The notes under the pieces are model-generated. The model ran no database searches and was not told where the DNA came from. It was given only the letters and a program-made list of their open reading frames with translations. A program made the position numbers and the translations under genes. From an uncultured Saprospiraceae bacterium (lineage in GTDB: Bacteria > Bacteroidota > Bacteroidia > Chitinophagales > Saprospiraceae), in the NCBI GenBank assembly GCA_938001865.1, contig CALLAW010000021.1:1-64000 (forward strand): a DNA stretch of 64,000 bases, read 5' to 3'. Positions 55,274 to 64,000 of this stretch are shown in pieces; position 1 is the first letter of the stretch, and every line of letters begins with the position of its first letter.

Positions 55274-56298
55274 TAAAGAACAAAAAAGAAATTATTACCT
55301 GCTTGATGTTTATTTTGCTCTACTTGGGTATCACCAATGCTTATACACATCATCTCTTAGAGTTCTCGATTGCCTTACTTGGAACTACTCTGATTATGAT
55401 GTTGGGGCTCATACTGATCAATAATCGTATCGTAGCCAATCTCACATATATCTTATGTACTGTGTCCAATATACTCATCTTGAATATCTATGGAGGACTT
55501 GCTATCCAATATCTCCTGCTTTCAATTGTAATCCTATTTGGTCTCAATCAGATGAAGTGCAAAGTGATCAGATCTAAAGAATGTATAGAAAAGGAAAAGA
55601 AGAAATTCGAATCTAGAAGTAAAGAAATAGAACTCTTTGCACAAGTGATGACACATGACATCAAGATGCCATTGCAAACAATTGCGAGCATCTGTAGACT
55701 ATTGAGAAAAGACATTGCAAAAGGTAAGATCAATACGACACATCATTCGATGATGAAGCATGTCGTTGCGAGTGTAGAGATGGCCCAAGATCTTGTCAAT
55801 AGTTTGACACAAAAGTTTGAAGAAGACTATGCAGAAGGAAGTGTCAAAAAACTCAATCTTCAGACCTTGATCCAAGAGACTGCAGCTACACTCAAGTATC
55901 AGATCAAGAAGACAAATACTGAACTCATCACAGATAACCTAGGAGAAGTGATGGGAGATGAGAGAGCTCTCAAGACAGTATTCTATAATCTGATCAACAA
56001 TGCGATAAAATATCAGCCCAAAGATGCGAGCCATCCAATAATTAGTATCTCTCATACAGTACAGGATCAGATGCATGTCATCCATGTAAAAGACAATGGC
56101 ATAGGGATAAATGAAGGACTAGTAAGCACAATCTTTGAGCCATTCAAAAAGCTTCACAGCAAATCAAAATACTCGGGTTCTGGACTAGGTCTCTTCCTCT
56201 GTAAGAGTATAGTAGAGAAACATCGCGGGACGATCTCTGCCACGTCTCAACTCGGATTGGGTACTGATATCAGCATCATGTTACCTCAAATGCATTAG
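55267..56298 (+). CDS. Membrane sensor histidine kinase
   Basis: 343 residues. Three or four membrane segments (about 8-100) without an extracellular sensor domain; a helical signalling part; H-box with phospho-accepting His130 in MTHDIKMPLQ; N-box VFYNLINNAIKYQ; G1 VKDNGIGINEG, F-box FEPFKKLHSKSKYSGSGLGL. No response regulator is adjacent, so it is an orphan. The receptor function is likely through the membrane segments. Ends at the parS region. Confidence 0.92.
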   Translation: MLVKNKKEIITCLMFILLYLGITNAYTHHLLEFSIALLGTTLIMMLGLILINNRIVANLTYILCTVSNILILNIYGGLAIQYLLLSIVILFGLNQMKCKVIRSKECIEKEKKKFESRSKEIELFAQVMTHDIKMPLQTIASICRLLRKDIAKGKINTTHHSMMKHVVASVEMAQDLVNSLTQKFEEDYAEGSVKKLNLQTLIQETAATLKYQIKKTNTELITDNLGEVMGDERALKTVFYNLINNAIKYQPKDASHPIISISHTVQDQMHVIHVKDNGIGINEGLVSTIFEPFKKLHSKSKYSGSGLGLFLCKSIVEKHRGTISATSQLGLGTDISIMLPQMH

Positions 56299-56384
56299 AG
56301 TGGAAGTAATTGGAGCCTCAATCAATCTACATAGCATGCTCTTCAATAATAACTAGAATGCACAACAGCTCTAGAACTAGTAAG

Positions 56385-56421
56385 CACAAGTTGTTCCACG
56401 TGGAACAACTTGTGTTTTTTT
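56385..56421 (+). terminator. 30-base palindrome with T-run, parS inside a terminator
   Basis: A perfect 30-base palindrome at 56385-56414 centred on CACGTG, followed by TTTTTTT (56415-56421). It ends the kinase transcript, and its 16-base core (56392-56407) is a perfect parS TGTTCCACGTGGAACA. Confidence 0.85.
56392..56407. other. parS site 1
   Basis: TGTTCCACGTGGAACA, perfect palindromic ParB-binding consensus (Pseudomonas-type parS; B. subtilis type differs at two positions). Confidence 0.8.
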
Positions 56422-56857
56422 GTTTCATCCTACTAACCATCATTTAAAGAAAGACGCTGTAACAGTGTCAAAAACGGCCATGAGTGATTCTCCATAGCTT
56501 ATGGTCTGTCATACTCTCTCATACATCTGATATAGGACAAGGATAACCTAATTGAAGTGGCGATTTCTCAATCTCATATCACTGACTTTCTGTAAACCAA
56601 TATCAACATAGGATAAATGACTGCATAGGAAGAATCTCTACTTATGGACAATCCCTGATAGTAGAGCAATCAAAACCATGCCTTAGATTACCTCTTTTAG
56701 TCACCTGCAACTCACTTACAAAACTGATATATCCAGCAAAGAGTGTACATTTACTTATCAGACAATATACTGCTACAACACTCTTGGTTCACAAAGAATG
56801 ACATATCTAATACCCAGAGAACTTCATCATCAATTTGAATCACACCCAATGATGGCA

Positions 56858-56873
56858 TGTTCCACGTGGAACC
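56858..56873. other. parS site 2
   Basis: TGTTCCACGTGGAACC, one base off the perfect palindrome at the edge. Confidence 0.78.
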
Positions 56874-56902
56874 AACCGTAATCTGCTATCAATCCCCGTG
56901 AC

Positions 56903-56918
56903 TGTTCCACGTGGAACA
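56903..56918. other. parS site 3
   Basis: TGTTCCACGTGGAACA, identical to site 1, 45 bases from site 2 start to start. Confidence 0.8.
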
Positions 56919-57112
56919 ATTATTAGTATCGGCTGTTTATACTGGTTCGCTATACGTCTGCAAGCACTATCCATACTATTCATCACAAGAAATACCATTA
57001 GTTAATCTCAATAATACTCAGATCTTCTCACCACTCCCTCCATCATAAGAGGAAAGCCTAGTTGAATCAATTTCCCTATCTTTGCTGCTATACTTCAGAA
57101 TAAACACACCTC

Positions 57113-59413
57113 ATGACAAGATATCACATTACCCTATTACTCGTACTGTCAATATTCTCTACTACTCTAGTCCTTGCACAAGAGAACACGAATACCAATA
57201 AGTTTAGACAGTTAGAACAAGATCTCCCGACTCCTAATAACTATAGAACAGGCTCTGGAGCACCTGGACACCAATACTGGCAGCAAAAAGTTGATTACAA
57301 AATGTCAGTAGAAATCAATGACAAAAAACAAACCCTTACTGGAAGCGAGACGATTACTTATACCAATAATTCTCCTGATAGACTCGACTACCTTTGGCTC
57401 CAGCTAGATCAAAATGTCAGAGCAACTGACTCAGATAAATATAAAATCTCTACATCCACTCTCTCTGATGATATGTCTACGAATACCCTCAAAAACTTAG
57501 AACCTTGGTTTGAAGGTGGATTCAATATCACATCAGTGACGTCTGGTGGTCAAGATATCGACTATACAATCAACAAAACAATGATGAGAATAGACCTGGA
57601 TACTCCTCTCTATACAGGAGATACCTATACTTTCTCAATTGATTGGTGGTATAATATCAACGATAGAATGCAGATAGGCGGGAGATCAGGTTACGAATAC
57701 TTCGAAGAAAACGATAACTACCTCTATACCATAGCTCAATACTTCCCGAGACTCTGTAAGTATAATGATATCTATGGATGGCAAAACAAGCAATTTCTTG
57801 GAAGGGGAGAATTTACACTAGAGTTTGGAGATTATGAAGTATCCATCACTGTACCAAGTGATCACCTTGTCGCTTCCACAGGGACACTTCTCAACCCAGA
57901 AGATGTCCTCACATCAGAACAAAGGAATAGACTAGAACAAGCAAGAGAGGAATATGTCGACCCTGTCCTTATCGTAACTCAAGATGAAGCAGAGAAAGCT
58001 GAAAAGTCTAAGTCTAAAAGGAGTAAAACCTGGACCTTCCAAGCAGAGAATATAAGAGACTTTGCATTCGCTTCATCACGAAAGTTTATCTGGGACGCTA
58101 TGGCAGTGAAGCAGTCAGATGGCAGTATCGTGATGGCGATGTCTATGTATCCTAAGGAAGGTAATCCCCTCTGGGAACTGTATAGCACCAAAGCTGTAGC
58201 GCATACACTCAAGTGGTACTCTCACTATACTTTTGACTACCCCTACCCAGTCGCTTGGTCTATTAACTCTAAGCGTATAGGGATGGAGTACCCAATGATT
58301 TGCTTCAATTATGGTAGGGTAGAAGAGGATGGGACATATAGCAAGAGAACTAAGTACGGCATGATCTCAGTCATCATACACGAGGTGGGACACAACTACT
58401 TCCCTATGATTGTTAACTCTGATGAGAGACAATGGACATGGATGGACGAAGGGCTCAATACATTTGTCCAGTACCTCGCAGAGCAACAGTGGTCACGAAA
58501 CTATCCATCTAGAAGAGGGCAAGCTCATAAGATCGTCGACTATATGAAAGGTGATAAGTCTAATATCTCTCCTATCATGACCAACTCTGAATCTATCCAC
58601 CAATTCGGTAATAATGCATATGGCAAACCAGCTACTGCTCTTAATATCCTCAGAGAGACAGTCATGGGCAGGGAATTATTTGATCATGCATTTAAGACTT
58701 ACTCTAAGCGTTGGATGTTTAAGCATCCGGCACCTGCTGATTTCTTCAGGACTATGGAAGATGCATCAGCTGTAGACTTAGATTGGTTTTGGAGAGGATG
58801 GTTCTATACCACTGATCATGTAGATATCGCAATAGATAATGTCAGTCACTCTACGCCGAGTAGCTTTGACCCAGACCTAGAGAAGTCAGGAGCCATATCA
58901 CCTCCTGATCGTATAGATATCACTACACTCCGTAATCAGACAGCAATCAAGGAAACTTACGAAGATCAAGATAGTAGACTCATAGACTTCTACTCTACTT
59001 ACGATCCAAACAAGGTGTACGATTTCGAACGAGAAGAGTACAAAGCGAAGAAGAAAAACTTAACAGATGCTGAAAAAACAGCACTCAAATCTAATAAGCA
59101 TTACTACCAAATAGACTTCAGTAATATTGGAGGGCTTGTGATGCCAATCATAGTAGAATTTAAGTATCAAGATAACTCAACAGAAATCTATAGAATACCA
59201 GCAGAGATATGGAATAAAAATTCTGAAAAAGTATCTAAGGTATTCGTCACTTCTAAAGTAGTCTCTCAAATCACATTAGATCCCTATCTCGAGACAGCTG
59301 ATACTGATAGAGATAACAATTATTATCCATCACAATCGGAGATGTCAAGGTTTGATGTCTTCGAATCTAAGCAACGATCTAGACCTAATCTTATGCAAAA
59401 GACTAAAAAATAA
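57113..59413 (+). CDS. M1-family zinc aminopeptidase-like protein
   Basis: 766 residues. Signal peptide (about 1-22), N-terminal beta domain, zinc site HEVGH (423-427) with the distal Glu446 in WMDEGLN, i.e. HEXXH-x18-E of gluzincins; GxMEN-type recognition is altered (IGMEYPMICFNY). C-terminal part is beta-rich. Probably periplasmic or cell surface; it digests peptides from N-termini. TATCTTTG box upstream; the -33 is unclear. Confidence 0.93.
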   Translation: MTRYHITLLLVLSIFSTTLVLAQENTNTNKFRQLEQDLPTPNNYRTGSGAPGHQYWQQKVDYKMSVEINDKKQTLTGSETITYTNNSPDRLDYLWLQLDQNVRATDSDKYKISTSTLSDDMSTNTLKNLEPWFEGGFNITSVTSGGQDIDYTINKTMMRIDLDTPLYTGDTYTFSIDWWYNINDRMQIGGRSGYEYFEENDNYLYTIAQYFPRLCKYNDIYGWQNKQFLGRGEFTLEFGDYEVSITVPSDHLVASTGTLLNPEDVLTSEQRNRLEQAREEYVDPVLIVTQDEAEKAEKSKSKRSKTWTFQAENIRDFAFASSRKFIWDAMAVKQSDGSIVMAMSMYPKEGNPLWELYSTKAVAHTLKWYSHYTFDYPYPVAWSINSKRIGMEYPMICFNYGRVEEDGTYSKRTKYGMISVIIHEVGHNYFPMIVNSDERQWTWMDEGLNTFVQYLAEQQWSRNYPSRRGQAHKIVDYMKGDKSNISPIMTNSESIHQFGNNAYGKPATALNILRETVMGRELFDHAFKTYSKRWMFKHPAPADFFRTMEDASAVDLDWFWRGWFYTTDHVDIAIDNVSHSTPSSFDPDLEKSGAISPPDRIDITTLRNQTAIKETYEDQDSRLIDFYSTYDPNKVYDFEREEYKAKKKNLTDAEKTALKSNKHYYQIDFSNIGGLVMPIIVEFKYQDNSTEIYRIPAEIWNKNSEKVSKVFVTSKVVSQITLDPYLETADTDRDNNYYPSQSEMSRFDVFESKQRSRPNLMQKTKK

Positions 59414-59437
59414 TATACACCTAATTAGGTATTAATA

Positions 59438-60208
59438 TTAAATAATATAATGAGTATGCTTAGTTAAAAACTGGTCTAATATCGTATTAAATTCATCTGG
59501 TCGTTCCATCATAGGAGCATGACCACACTGTGGTATGAAGTGAAGCTCACTTCCATTTATCTTTTCATTGAACTTCTCAGCTACGAATGGTGGAGTAATA
59601 GTATCTTCTTTCCCCCAGATTAATAGTGTCGGTATCTTGATAGTGCCTAGCCTCTCTTCTACATTGTGCCGGATCGCTGTCTTTGCAGTGATCACCAGCC
59701 TTATTGCTTTGTTCTTATTATTAACTAACTCATAGATCTCATCAACCATCTCCTTAGTAACCACACTGTCGGGATCATAGAATGTCAACCTCGTCTTCTC
59801 TTCTATATAACTATAGTCTCCTCGTCGGGGAAATGTATTACCCATGCTATCCTCAAATAAACCACTACTCCCTGTGAGTGTCAAAGTATGATACTTATCA
59901 GGATTGCGAAATACAACTAACTGAGACAGATGTCCACCTAGCGAATTCCCTAGTACGTTAATCTCAGTATAACCCTTCATCTCCACGAAAGACTCAACAT
60001 AATCAAGCAATCCACCTAATCCTGTTTGCTTGAGAGGCATATCAAATATTGGCATAATAGGCAATACTACGTTGTACTCCTTGCTGAATTTCTCTATGAT
60101 ACCAGTGAAGTTACTAAGAGAACCCATCAATCCATGCAGGAGTAGTAGAGTCTTCTCACCACCCAATGATTCATAATATTGAAATTTGCCTTCAGTTATT
60201 AATTCCAT
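59438..60208 (-). CDS. Alpha/beta-fold hydrolase
   Basis: 256 residues. Nucleophile elbow GNSLGG (about 86-91), oxyanion HGLMGSLSNF, acid in GKEDTITPP and histidine in PQCGHAPMMERP: a complete Ser-Asp-His triad. Similar to small esterases and MhpC-like C-C hydrolases; substrate unknown. A minus-strand TACTTTTG box (plus 60277-60284) lies 68 bases upstream of the ATG. It converges with the M1 gene. Confidence 0.9.
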   Translation of the reverse strand: MELITEGKFQYYESLGGEKTLLLLHGLMGSLSNFTGIIEKFSKEYNVVLPIMPIFDMPLKQTGLGGLLDYVESFVEMKGYTEINVLGNSLGGHLSQLVVFRNPDKYHTLTLTGSSGLFEDSMGNTFPRRGDYSYIEEKTRLTFYDPDSVVTKEMVDEIYELVNNKNKAIRLVITAKTAIRHNVEERLGTIKIPTLLIWGKEDTITPPFVAEKFNEKINGSELHFIPQCGHAPMMERPDEFNTILDQFLTKHTHYII

Positions 60209-60348
60209 ATCTCTGATTTATAATCTGCAATGTACTACCATCCCGTACACACAATTCACTGACTCAAGAAAAAGCACAAAAGTAGCGAAAGATCTCACTA
60301 ATCACCTCAATAAAGAAATTATCTCACACCAGGGCAATTAGCAAACTC

Positions 60349-61404
60349 TCACTGATTACGAATGATGGAGTGATAACGTATACTATGCCATACAGCGACA
60401 TAACTCCCGATCAGAATCAATGCTACTGCCTGATGTAATACTCCGAGACCAAGAGGGATATTCCCTTTGCAACTCACCACTGTAAGTATACCAACAATTA
60501 TCTGTATTCCTAATAGCATAGCAAATATCTTGAATCTACGCTTGGAGGTATCAATTCCAATCTGATGATAAGCTCTCCATGCTAGATACACTACCACAGC
60601 TAACAAGTAAGCAGTACCTCTATGCAGAAATTGAATAAGTGCTGGTGCAAAAGCTGATCGTTCATAATACTCAAGATTAGAGATACTCCACATCTCTCCA
60701 CGCGTAAGTATCTCTGGTATCAACTCTCCACCCATATCTGGCCACGTAGGATATACGAGACCTGCTCTCATACCACTCATGATACCACCAAGTACGATCT
60801 GTACAGCTAATAGTATTCCCAAACCGATAAATATCCGAGGGATCTGATGCCTTGTAAGACTTGTCTCCTTATCTAATTGACTATACAATGTAGCTCTCAC
60901 CAAGAAAGCAAACGTCGCTACGGCTATAGAGAGGTGGATAGATAACTTATAAGCATTGACCCAGGGTCTGTCAATCAATCCACTAGCTACCATGATCCAA
61001 CCAAAAATGGCTGCCAACATTGCAAACCCAATAACAGGAGCCATCTTAACCCATAGTCTTCGATCCATCCATTTACGTACAGTGAATATCACAGCAGGTA
61101 TCAGAAACGCCAATCCCATCATCCTTGCCCACAATCTGTGGAAGTACTCCCAGAAATAGATAAACTTAAAATCTGAGAGACTCATCCCTTCATTGAGTAG
61201 ATCGTACTGTGGTGTAGCCTTATACTTATCAAACTCTACATCCCAACTCGCCGCATCGAGTGGTGGCAGTACACCAGTGACGATTTCCCACTTAGTGATA
61301 CTCAATCCAGAACCAGTGATACGAGTGATACCTCCGATGATGACTTGCATGAAGAGCAAGAAGCATCCGAGCATTAACCAATATTGAATTTGTCTTGTGT
61401 ACAT
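60349..61404 (-). CDS. ctaA: Heme A synthase (COX15/CtaA)
   Basis: 351 residues, eight membrane helices of the COX15/CtaA family. Heme-ligand histidines fall in EYFHRLWARMMG, YKLSIHLSIA, FLHRGTAYLLA and GVLHQAVALI, the four expected sites. GGITRITGSGLSITKW is the N-terminal signature. It oxidises heme O to heme A for cytochrome oxidase. Its ATG faces the candidate oriC region. Confidence 0.96.
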   Translation of the reverse strand: MYTRQIQYWLMLGCFLLFMQVIIGGITRITGSGLSITKWEIVTGVLPPLDAASWDVEFDKYKATPQYDLLNEGMSLSDFKFIYFWEYFHRLWARMMGLAFLIPAVIFTVRKWMDRRLWVKMAPVIGFAMLAAIFGWIMVASGLIDRPWVNAYKLSIHLSIAVATFAFLVRATLYSQLDKETSLTRHQIPRIFIGLGILLAVQIVLGGIMSGMRAGLVYPTWPDMGGELIPEILTRGEMWSISNLEYYERSAFAPALIQFLHRGTAYLLAVVVYLAWRAYHQIGIDTSKRRFKIFAMLLGIQIIVGILTVVSCKGNIPLGLGVLHQAVALILIGSYVAVWHSIRYHSIIRNQ

Positions 61405-61851
61405 AGATTTCTAAACCGATGTGAAAGTATTAAGTTTTATCGAAAGAGAGCTTTCCACAAATCAACCGAAGTGTTATTATAAGTATTACTTAATTATTTA
61501 AAAAGAAAACCTATTACTTATTATAAGTACCTGTTAGAATGTGAAGAAAAGGCAATTCACACATAATCTCATAGATATTAACAGACTCAGATCATCAGAG
61601 ATTATGAACTCACTATGATTACTCACAATCTGTGAAGAGTATCTATTGTGAATAAGATCGTGTGTATAAGCTCAATGTGAAATGAGCAAAAAGATGAGTT
61701 ACCAAACATGAAATAAAGCTGTAATATATAAGAAGTTGATAATTTTTAAGACCTTGTGAATTATCAAATCTTTACACCACTTACTAACAGGCAATATCGC
61801 TTCTGATAAAGGAGTATAACGAGCAAATTGTCCCAGTACTCTGAGTAAAAA
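61405..61851. other. Candidate chromosomal origin (oriC)
   Basis: 447 bases, very AT-rich, between divergent genes. DnaA boxes (TTATNCACA): perfect TTATTCACA on the minus strand (plus 61647-61655) and TTATACACA (plus 61661-61669); with one mismatch at 61540-61548, 61619-61627 and 61755-61763; two weaker at 61553 and 61631. Runs such as 61471-61530 and 61721-61755 are almost pure A/T and could melt first. parS sites lie 4.7 kb away. dtd and a MazG-like gene follow. Confidence 0.65.
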
Positions 61852-62298
61852 ATGAGAGCAGTCATACAACGTGTCACCAACGCTAGCTTGTCAGTGGATG
61901 ATAAGTTAGTCAGTACGATAGACCAAGGCTTACTCGTCTACCTAGGTATCGGAATAGATGATGAGGATACTGATAGAGACTGGCTGATCAATAAGATAGT
62001 CAATATGCGTATCTTCAGTGATGGAGAAGGGAAGATGAATCTCTCAGTACAGGAGATACACGGTCAAGTCTTAGTTGTCAGTCAGTTTACCCTTTACGCA
62101 AGTACTAAGAAAGGAAATAGACCGAGCTATCTCAGATCAGCCAAGCCAGATATCGCTATCCCTCAGTATGAGCAATTCTTAGCTAATCTCAAAAAAATTG
62201 TCCCGACACAGTCGGGGATATTTGGTGCTGATATGCAAGTAACTTATACCAATGATGGTCCGATAACGATCACTATAGACAGCAGGCACAAAGAGTAA
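61852..62298 (+). CDS. dtd: D-aminoacyl-tRNA deacylase
   Basis: 148 residues, the usual Dtd. Motifs SQFTLYAST (about 82-90) and NDGPITI (about 136-142, cis-Pro loop) are the conserved active-site pair. It removes D-amino acids from mischarged tRNA. The next gene starts five bases after the stop. Confidence 0.97.
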   Translation: MRAVIQRVTNASLSVDDKLVSTIDQGLLVYLGIGIDDEDTDRDWLINKIVNMRIFSDGEGKMNLSVQEIHGQVLVVSQFTLYASTKKGNRPSYLRSAKPDIAIPQYEQFLANLKKIVPTQSGIFGADMQVTYTNDGPITITIDSRHKE

Positions 62299-62303
62299 CA
62301 GTC

Positions 62304-62645
62304 ATGACATTACAACAAGCACAGAGCAGAGTCGATCATTGGATCAAAGAGTATGGAGTCAGATACTTCAGCGAACTGACTAATACTGCCCTACTCATGG
62401 AAGAGGTCGGAGAGCTCAGCAGACATATCGCGAGGAAATATGGCGAACAATCATACAAGCAGACTCTCACTCCACAAGAGATCAAGCAAAGCATTGCCGG
62501 TGAGATGGCTGATGTCTTATTCGTGCTTATCTGCTTAGCTAATCAGATGGAGATTGACCTCGAGTCAGCACTTGTACAGTCTATCGATAAGAAGACAAGA
62601 CGTGATCACCAGCGACATAAGCACAATCCCAAGCTCCATGATTGA
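62304..62645 (+). CDS. MazG-like nucleotide pyrophosphohydrolase
   Basis: 113 residues, all helical. The EExxE-12..28-ExxD metal motif is readable in ALLMEEVGELSRHIA and EMADVLFVLI. It hydrolyses nucleoside triphosphates to monophosphates, cleaning the pool of damaged nucleotides. Co-transcribed with dtd. The ABC permease ATG overlaps its last codons by eight bases. Confidence 0.92.
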   Translation: MTLQQAQSRVDHWIKEYGVRYFSELTNTALLMEEVGELSRHIARKYGEQSYKQTLTPQEIKQSIAGEMADVLFVLICLANQMEIDLESALVQSIDKKTRRDHQRHKHNPKLHD

Positions 62646-63696
62646 GTCTATCAAGTCATATTGGATAGCGGCGAAGGGTGTAGGGAGGTTTGGCACAGTA
62701 GTAATCATCCTTGCGTCATTAGCAAGCATACTGGCATATGTCATCATACCTGATACAACCCACTTCGCTAATCTCCAAGTACCTGAGTACAATCTCTTAC
62801 CACCGGGATCACAACGGATATTACTCGAGCATAGAGAGAGAGGAGAGTGGTCATTACTCCAAGGCTATACTGGTCTCACCACAGCGATACCGATGACGGA
62901 GCTCGTAGGCAAATCAGGACCAATCATAACATACAAAGACCTCAATGGCAATCTGAGAGAGCAGACAGTATCCAGTCTAGAGTCATACTCTCTGCATCAG
63001 ATACAGTCCGACTTGGTTAAGACCAAGACCTATATCCTTGGCACAGATAAGTATGGACGAGACTTACTGAGCAGACTTATCTTGGGGATACGGATCTCAT
63101 TACTCTCAGGATTGATAGCGGTATTTATCTCTACAGTCATCGGAGTAATTGTAGGTCTTACGAGTGGATATTTTGGCGGTTGGTTCGATGCGATCACAGT
63201 ATTTGTAATCAACTCACTCTGGGCATTTCCGACTATCTTATTTGTGTTTGCTATTGTGATGGCATTTGGCAGGAGCATTACCATTATCTTTATAGCAGTC
63301 GGTTGCACACTGTGGATCGATGTGGCAAGACTTGTCAGAGGACAGACCAAAGAACTCAGAGAGCAAGTCTATGTCAGAGCTGCCAAGAGTTATGGTGCCT
63401 CATCGTATAGAATATTGAAGGATCACATATTACCCAATCTCTTAGGACCGTTATTAGTAATAGTAGCGGCCAACTTTGCCATTGCCATCCTGATAGAGGC
63501 GGGACTGAGCTACCTCGGATTTGGTGTCAACCCACCTCAACCTTCATTAGGTAATATCCTGAACGAAAATTACGGTTACGCCTTGAGTGGTCTTACTTTT
63601 ATGGCAGTAATCCCTGCACTCTTCATCATGGTATTAGTACTGAGCTTTAACTTTGTAAGTAAGTCTATCAAAGACTACGCTGACACAAACGGATAA
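62638..63696 (+). CDS. ABC transporter permease, DppC/OppC type
   Basis: 352 residues from ATG 62638. One early membrane helix (about 15-37), then a periplasmic part of about 100 residues which is longer than the about 40 of DppC, then the binding-protein-dependent permease domain: LGTDKYGRDLLSRLI, the EAA-like loop VRAAKSYGASSYRILKDHILPN, and four or five more helices ending at FNFVSKSIKDYAD. Probably imports peptides or nickel; partner subunits are not in the window. Confidence 0.93.
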   Translation: MIESIKSYWIAAKGVGRFGTVVIILASLASILAYVIIPDTTHFANLQVPEYNLLPPGSQRILLEHRERGEWSLLQGYTGLTTAIPMTELVGKSGPIITYKDLNGNLREQTVSSLESYSLHQIQSDLVKTKTYILGTDKYGRDLLSRLILGIRISLLSGLIAVFISTVIGVIVGLTSGYFGGWFDAITVFVINSLWAFPTILFVFAIVMAFGRSITIIFIAVGCTLWIDVARLVRGQTKELREQVYVRAAKSYGASSYRILKDHILPNLLGPLLVIVAANFAIAILIEAGLSYLGFGVNPPQPSLGNILNENYGYALSGLTFMAVIPALFIMVLVLSFNFVSKSIKDYADTNG

Positions 63697-63701
63697 CAAT
63701 C

Positions 63702-64000
63702 TTGATAAACAGAGAAACAGAATTATTAGAAAAATTAGAAGCTGAACTCAATCTCAAAGCATTGCAGATCAAAAGCTTACTTACCATCACTCAAGCAATC
63801 AATGAGAATATCTCCAAAGAAGGCCTGTATAATATGTATCGGTCATTTCTCAGTTGGGAGATGGGTATACAGAAGATGGCACTCTTCATCAGGAGTGAAG
63901 ATCTAGAGTGGGAGTGTGTCACCTCTATCAACTTTGACGAGGCCAATACTCACCTCGTCTTGCCTACAGTACTCTCTCAAGAGAGACTCTATACACTTAC
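63702..64000 (+). CDS. Start of a GAF/PP2C-type regulator (partial)
   Basis: TTG start five bases after the permease stop; open to the window end. N-terminus INRETELLEKLEAELNLKAL is a coiled coil, followed by LLTITQAINENISKEGLYNMY and LSWEMGIQKMALFI, the pattern that precedes SpoIIE/PP2C phosphatase domains in Bacteroidota regulators. The catalytic part is outside the window, so the assignment is tentative. Confidence 0.55.
   Translation, partial: MINRETELLEKLEAELNLKALQIKSLLTITQAINENISKEGLYNMYRSFLSWEMGIQKMALFIRSEDLEWECVTSINFDEANTHLVLPTVLSQERLYTL

Larger units (their letters stand above)
56299..57112. other. 814-base non-coding region carrying three parS sites
   Basis: No ORF of note. It holds the kinase terminator and three copies of the ParB site TGTTCCACGTGGAAC(A/C). 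Near its right end TATCTTTG (57077-57084) is a -7 box 28 bases before the M1 peptidase ATG. The rest shows no repeats or genes that I can support. Confidence 0.85.

Noticed and set aside
1-64000. tRNA, rRNA, CRISPR arrays, insertion sequences
   Set aside because: No cloverleaf T-arm sequences, repeat-spacer arrays or transposase reading frames were recognised.

Overview
The window looks like a chromosomal segment of a Bacteroidota bacterium, and I infer the class Saprospiria. The grounds are a PorW/SprE-type secretion lipoprotein, a DUF4175 protein, TonB-dependent barrels, a CRTAC1 repeat lipoprotein, Bacteroidota-type promoter boxes (TTG-N19..21-TAnnTTTG), few Shine-Dalgarno sequences and several TTG/GTG starts. 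I found no tRNA, rRNA, CRISPR array, insertion sequence or prophage.

Layout. 0-17.9 kb is mainly housekeeping and envelope genes: an M43 metalloprotease, a thioredoxin-fold lipoprotein coupled to an orphan SecD-like domain, typA, hemW, a TonB-type barrel, a DEAD-box helicase with a structured leader, a CRTAC1 lipoprotein, serC, a YgjP-type peptidase, the rpsF-rpsR-rplI operon and a DUF4920 lipoprotein. 18.1-37.4 kb is a more AT-rich block of small membrane and stress-type genes: holin-like, OmpA, endonuclease-fold, MscS, DUF1328, DUF2383, two divergent XRE regulators, an ECF sigma factor, YtxH, holin-X-like, CsbD, AI-2E permease, BrkB, DUF748, an aldehyde dehydrogenase, an eRF1-like baeRF protein, an acetolactate-synthase-like enzyme and DUF2254. 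37.6-54.8 kb returns to general functions: AraC regulator, patatin, HAD, M23 peptidase, PorW, radC, GH30, MBL hydrolase, O-antigen ligase, aspS, DUF4175, RsbW-like ATPase and ybeY. 55-64 kb holds a histidine kinase, a long non-coding stretch with three parS sites, an M1 peptidase, an alpha/beta hydrolase, ctaA, a candidate oriC, dtd, a MazG-like hydrolase, an ABC permease and the start of what may be a phosphatase.

Main discovery. Nine promoters in the 18-37 kb block share a bipartite motif, TCGAACAA-N14/15-AGTA(C/T) or a close variant, 20 to 68 bases before the start codons of OmpA, DUF1328, DUF2383, both XRE regulators, YtxH, BrkB, the aldehyde dehydrogenase and the 52-aa/baeRF/acetolactate-synthase operon. 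This has the form of an ECF sigma promoter (-35 GAAC, -10 GTA), and one ECF sigma gene lies in the middle of the block. I infer a local stress regulon that joins envelope and osmotic proteins to two metabolic enzymes.

The second strong signal is at the right end. Three parS-type sites lie about 4.7 kb from an AT-rich intergenic region that has two perfect and three near-perfect DnaA boxes and divergent flanking genes. This suggests that the window contains the chromosomal origin and part of its centromere region.
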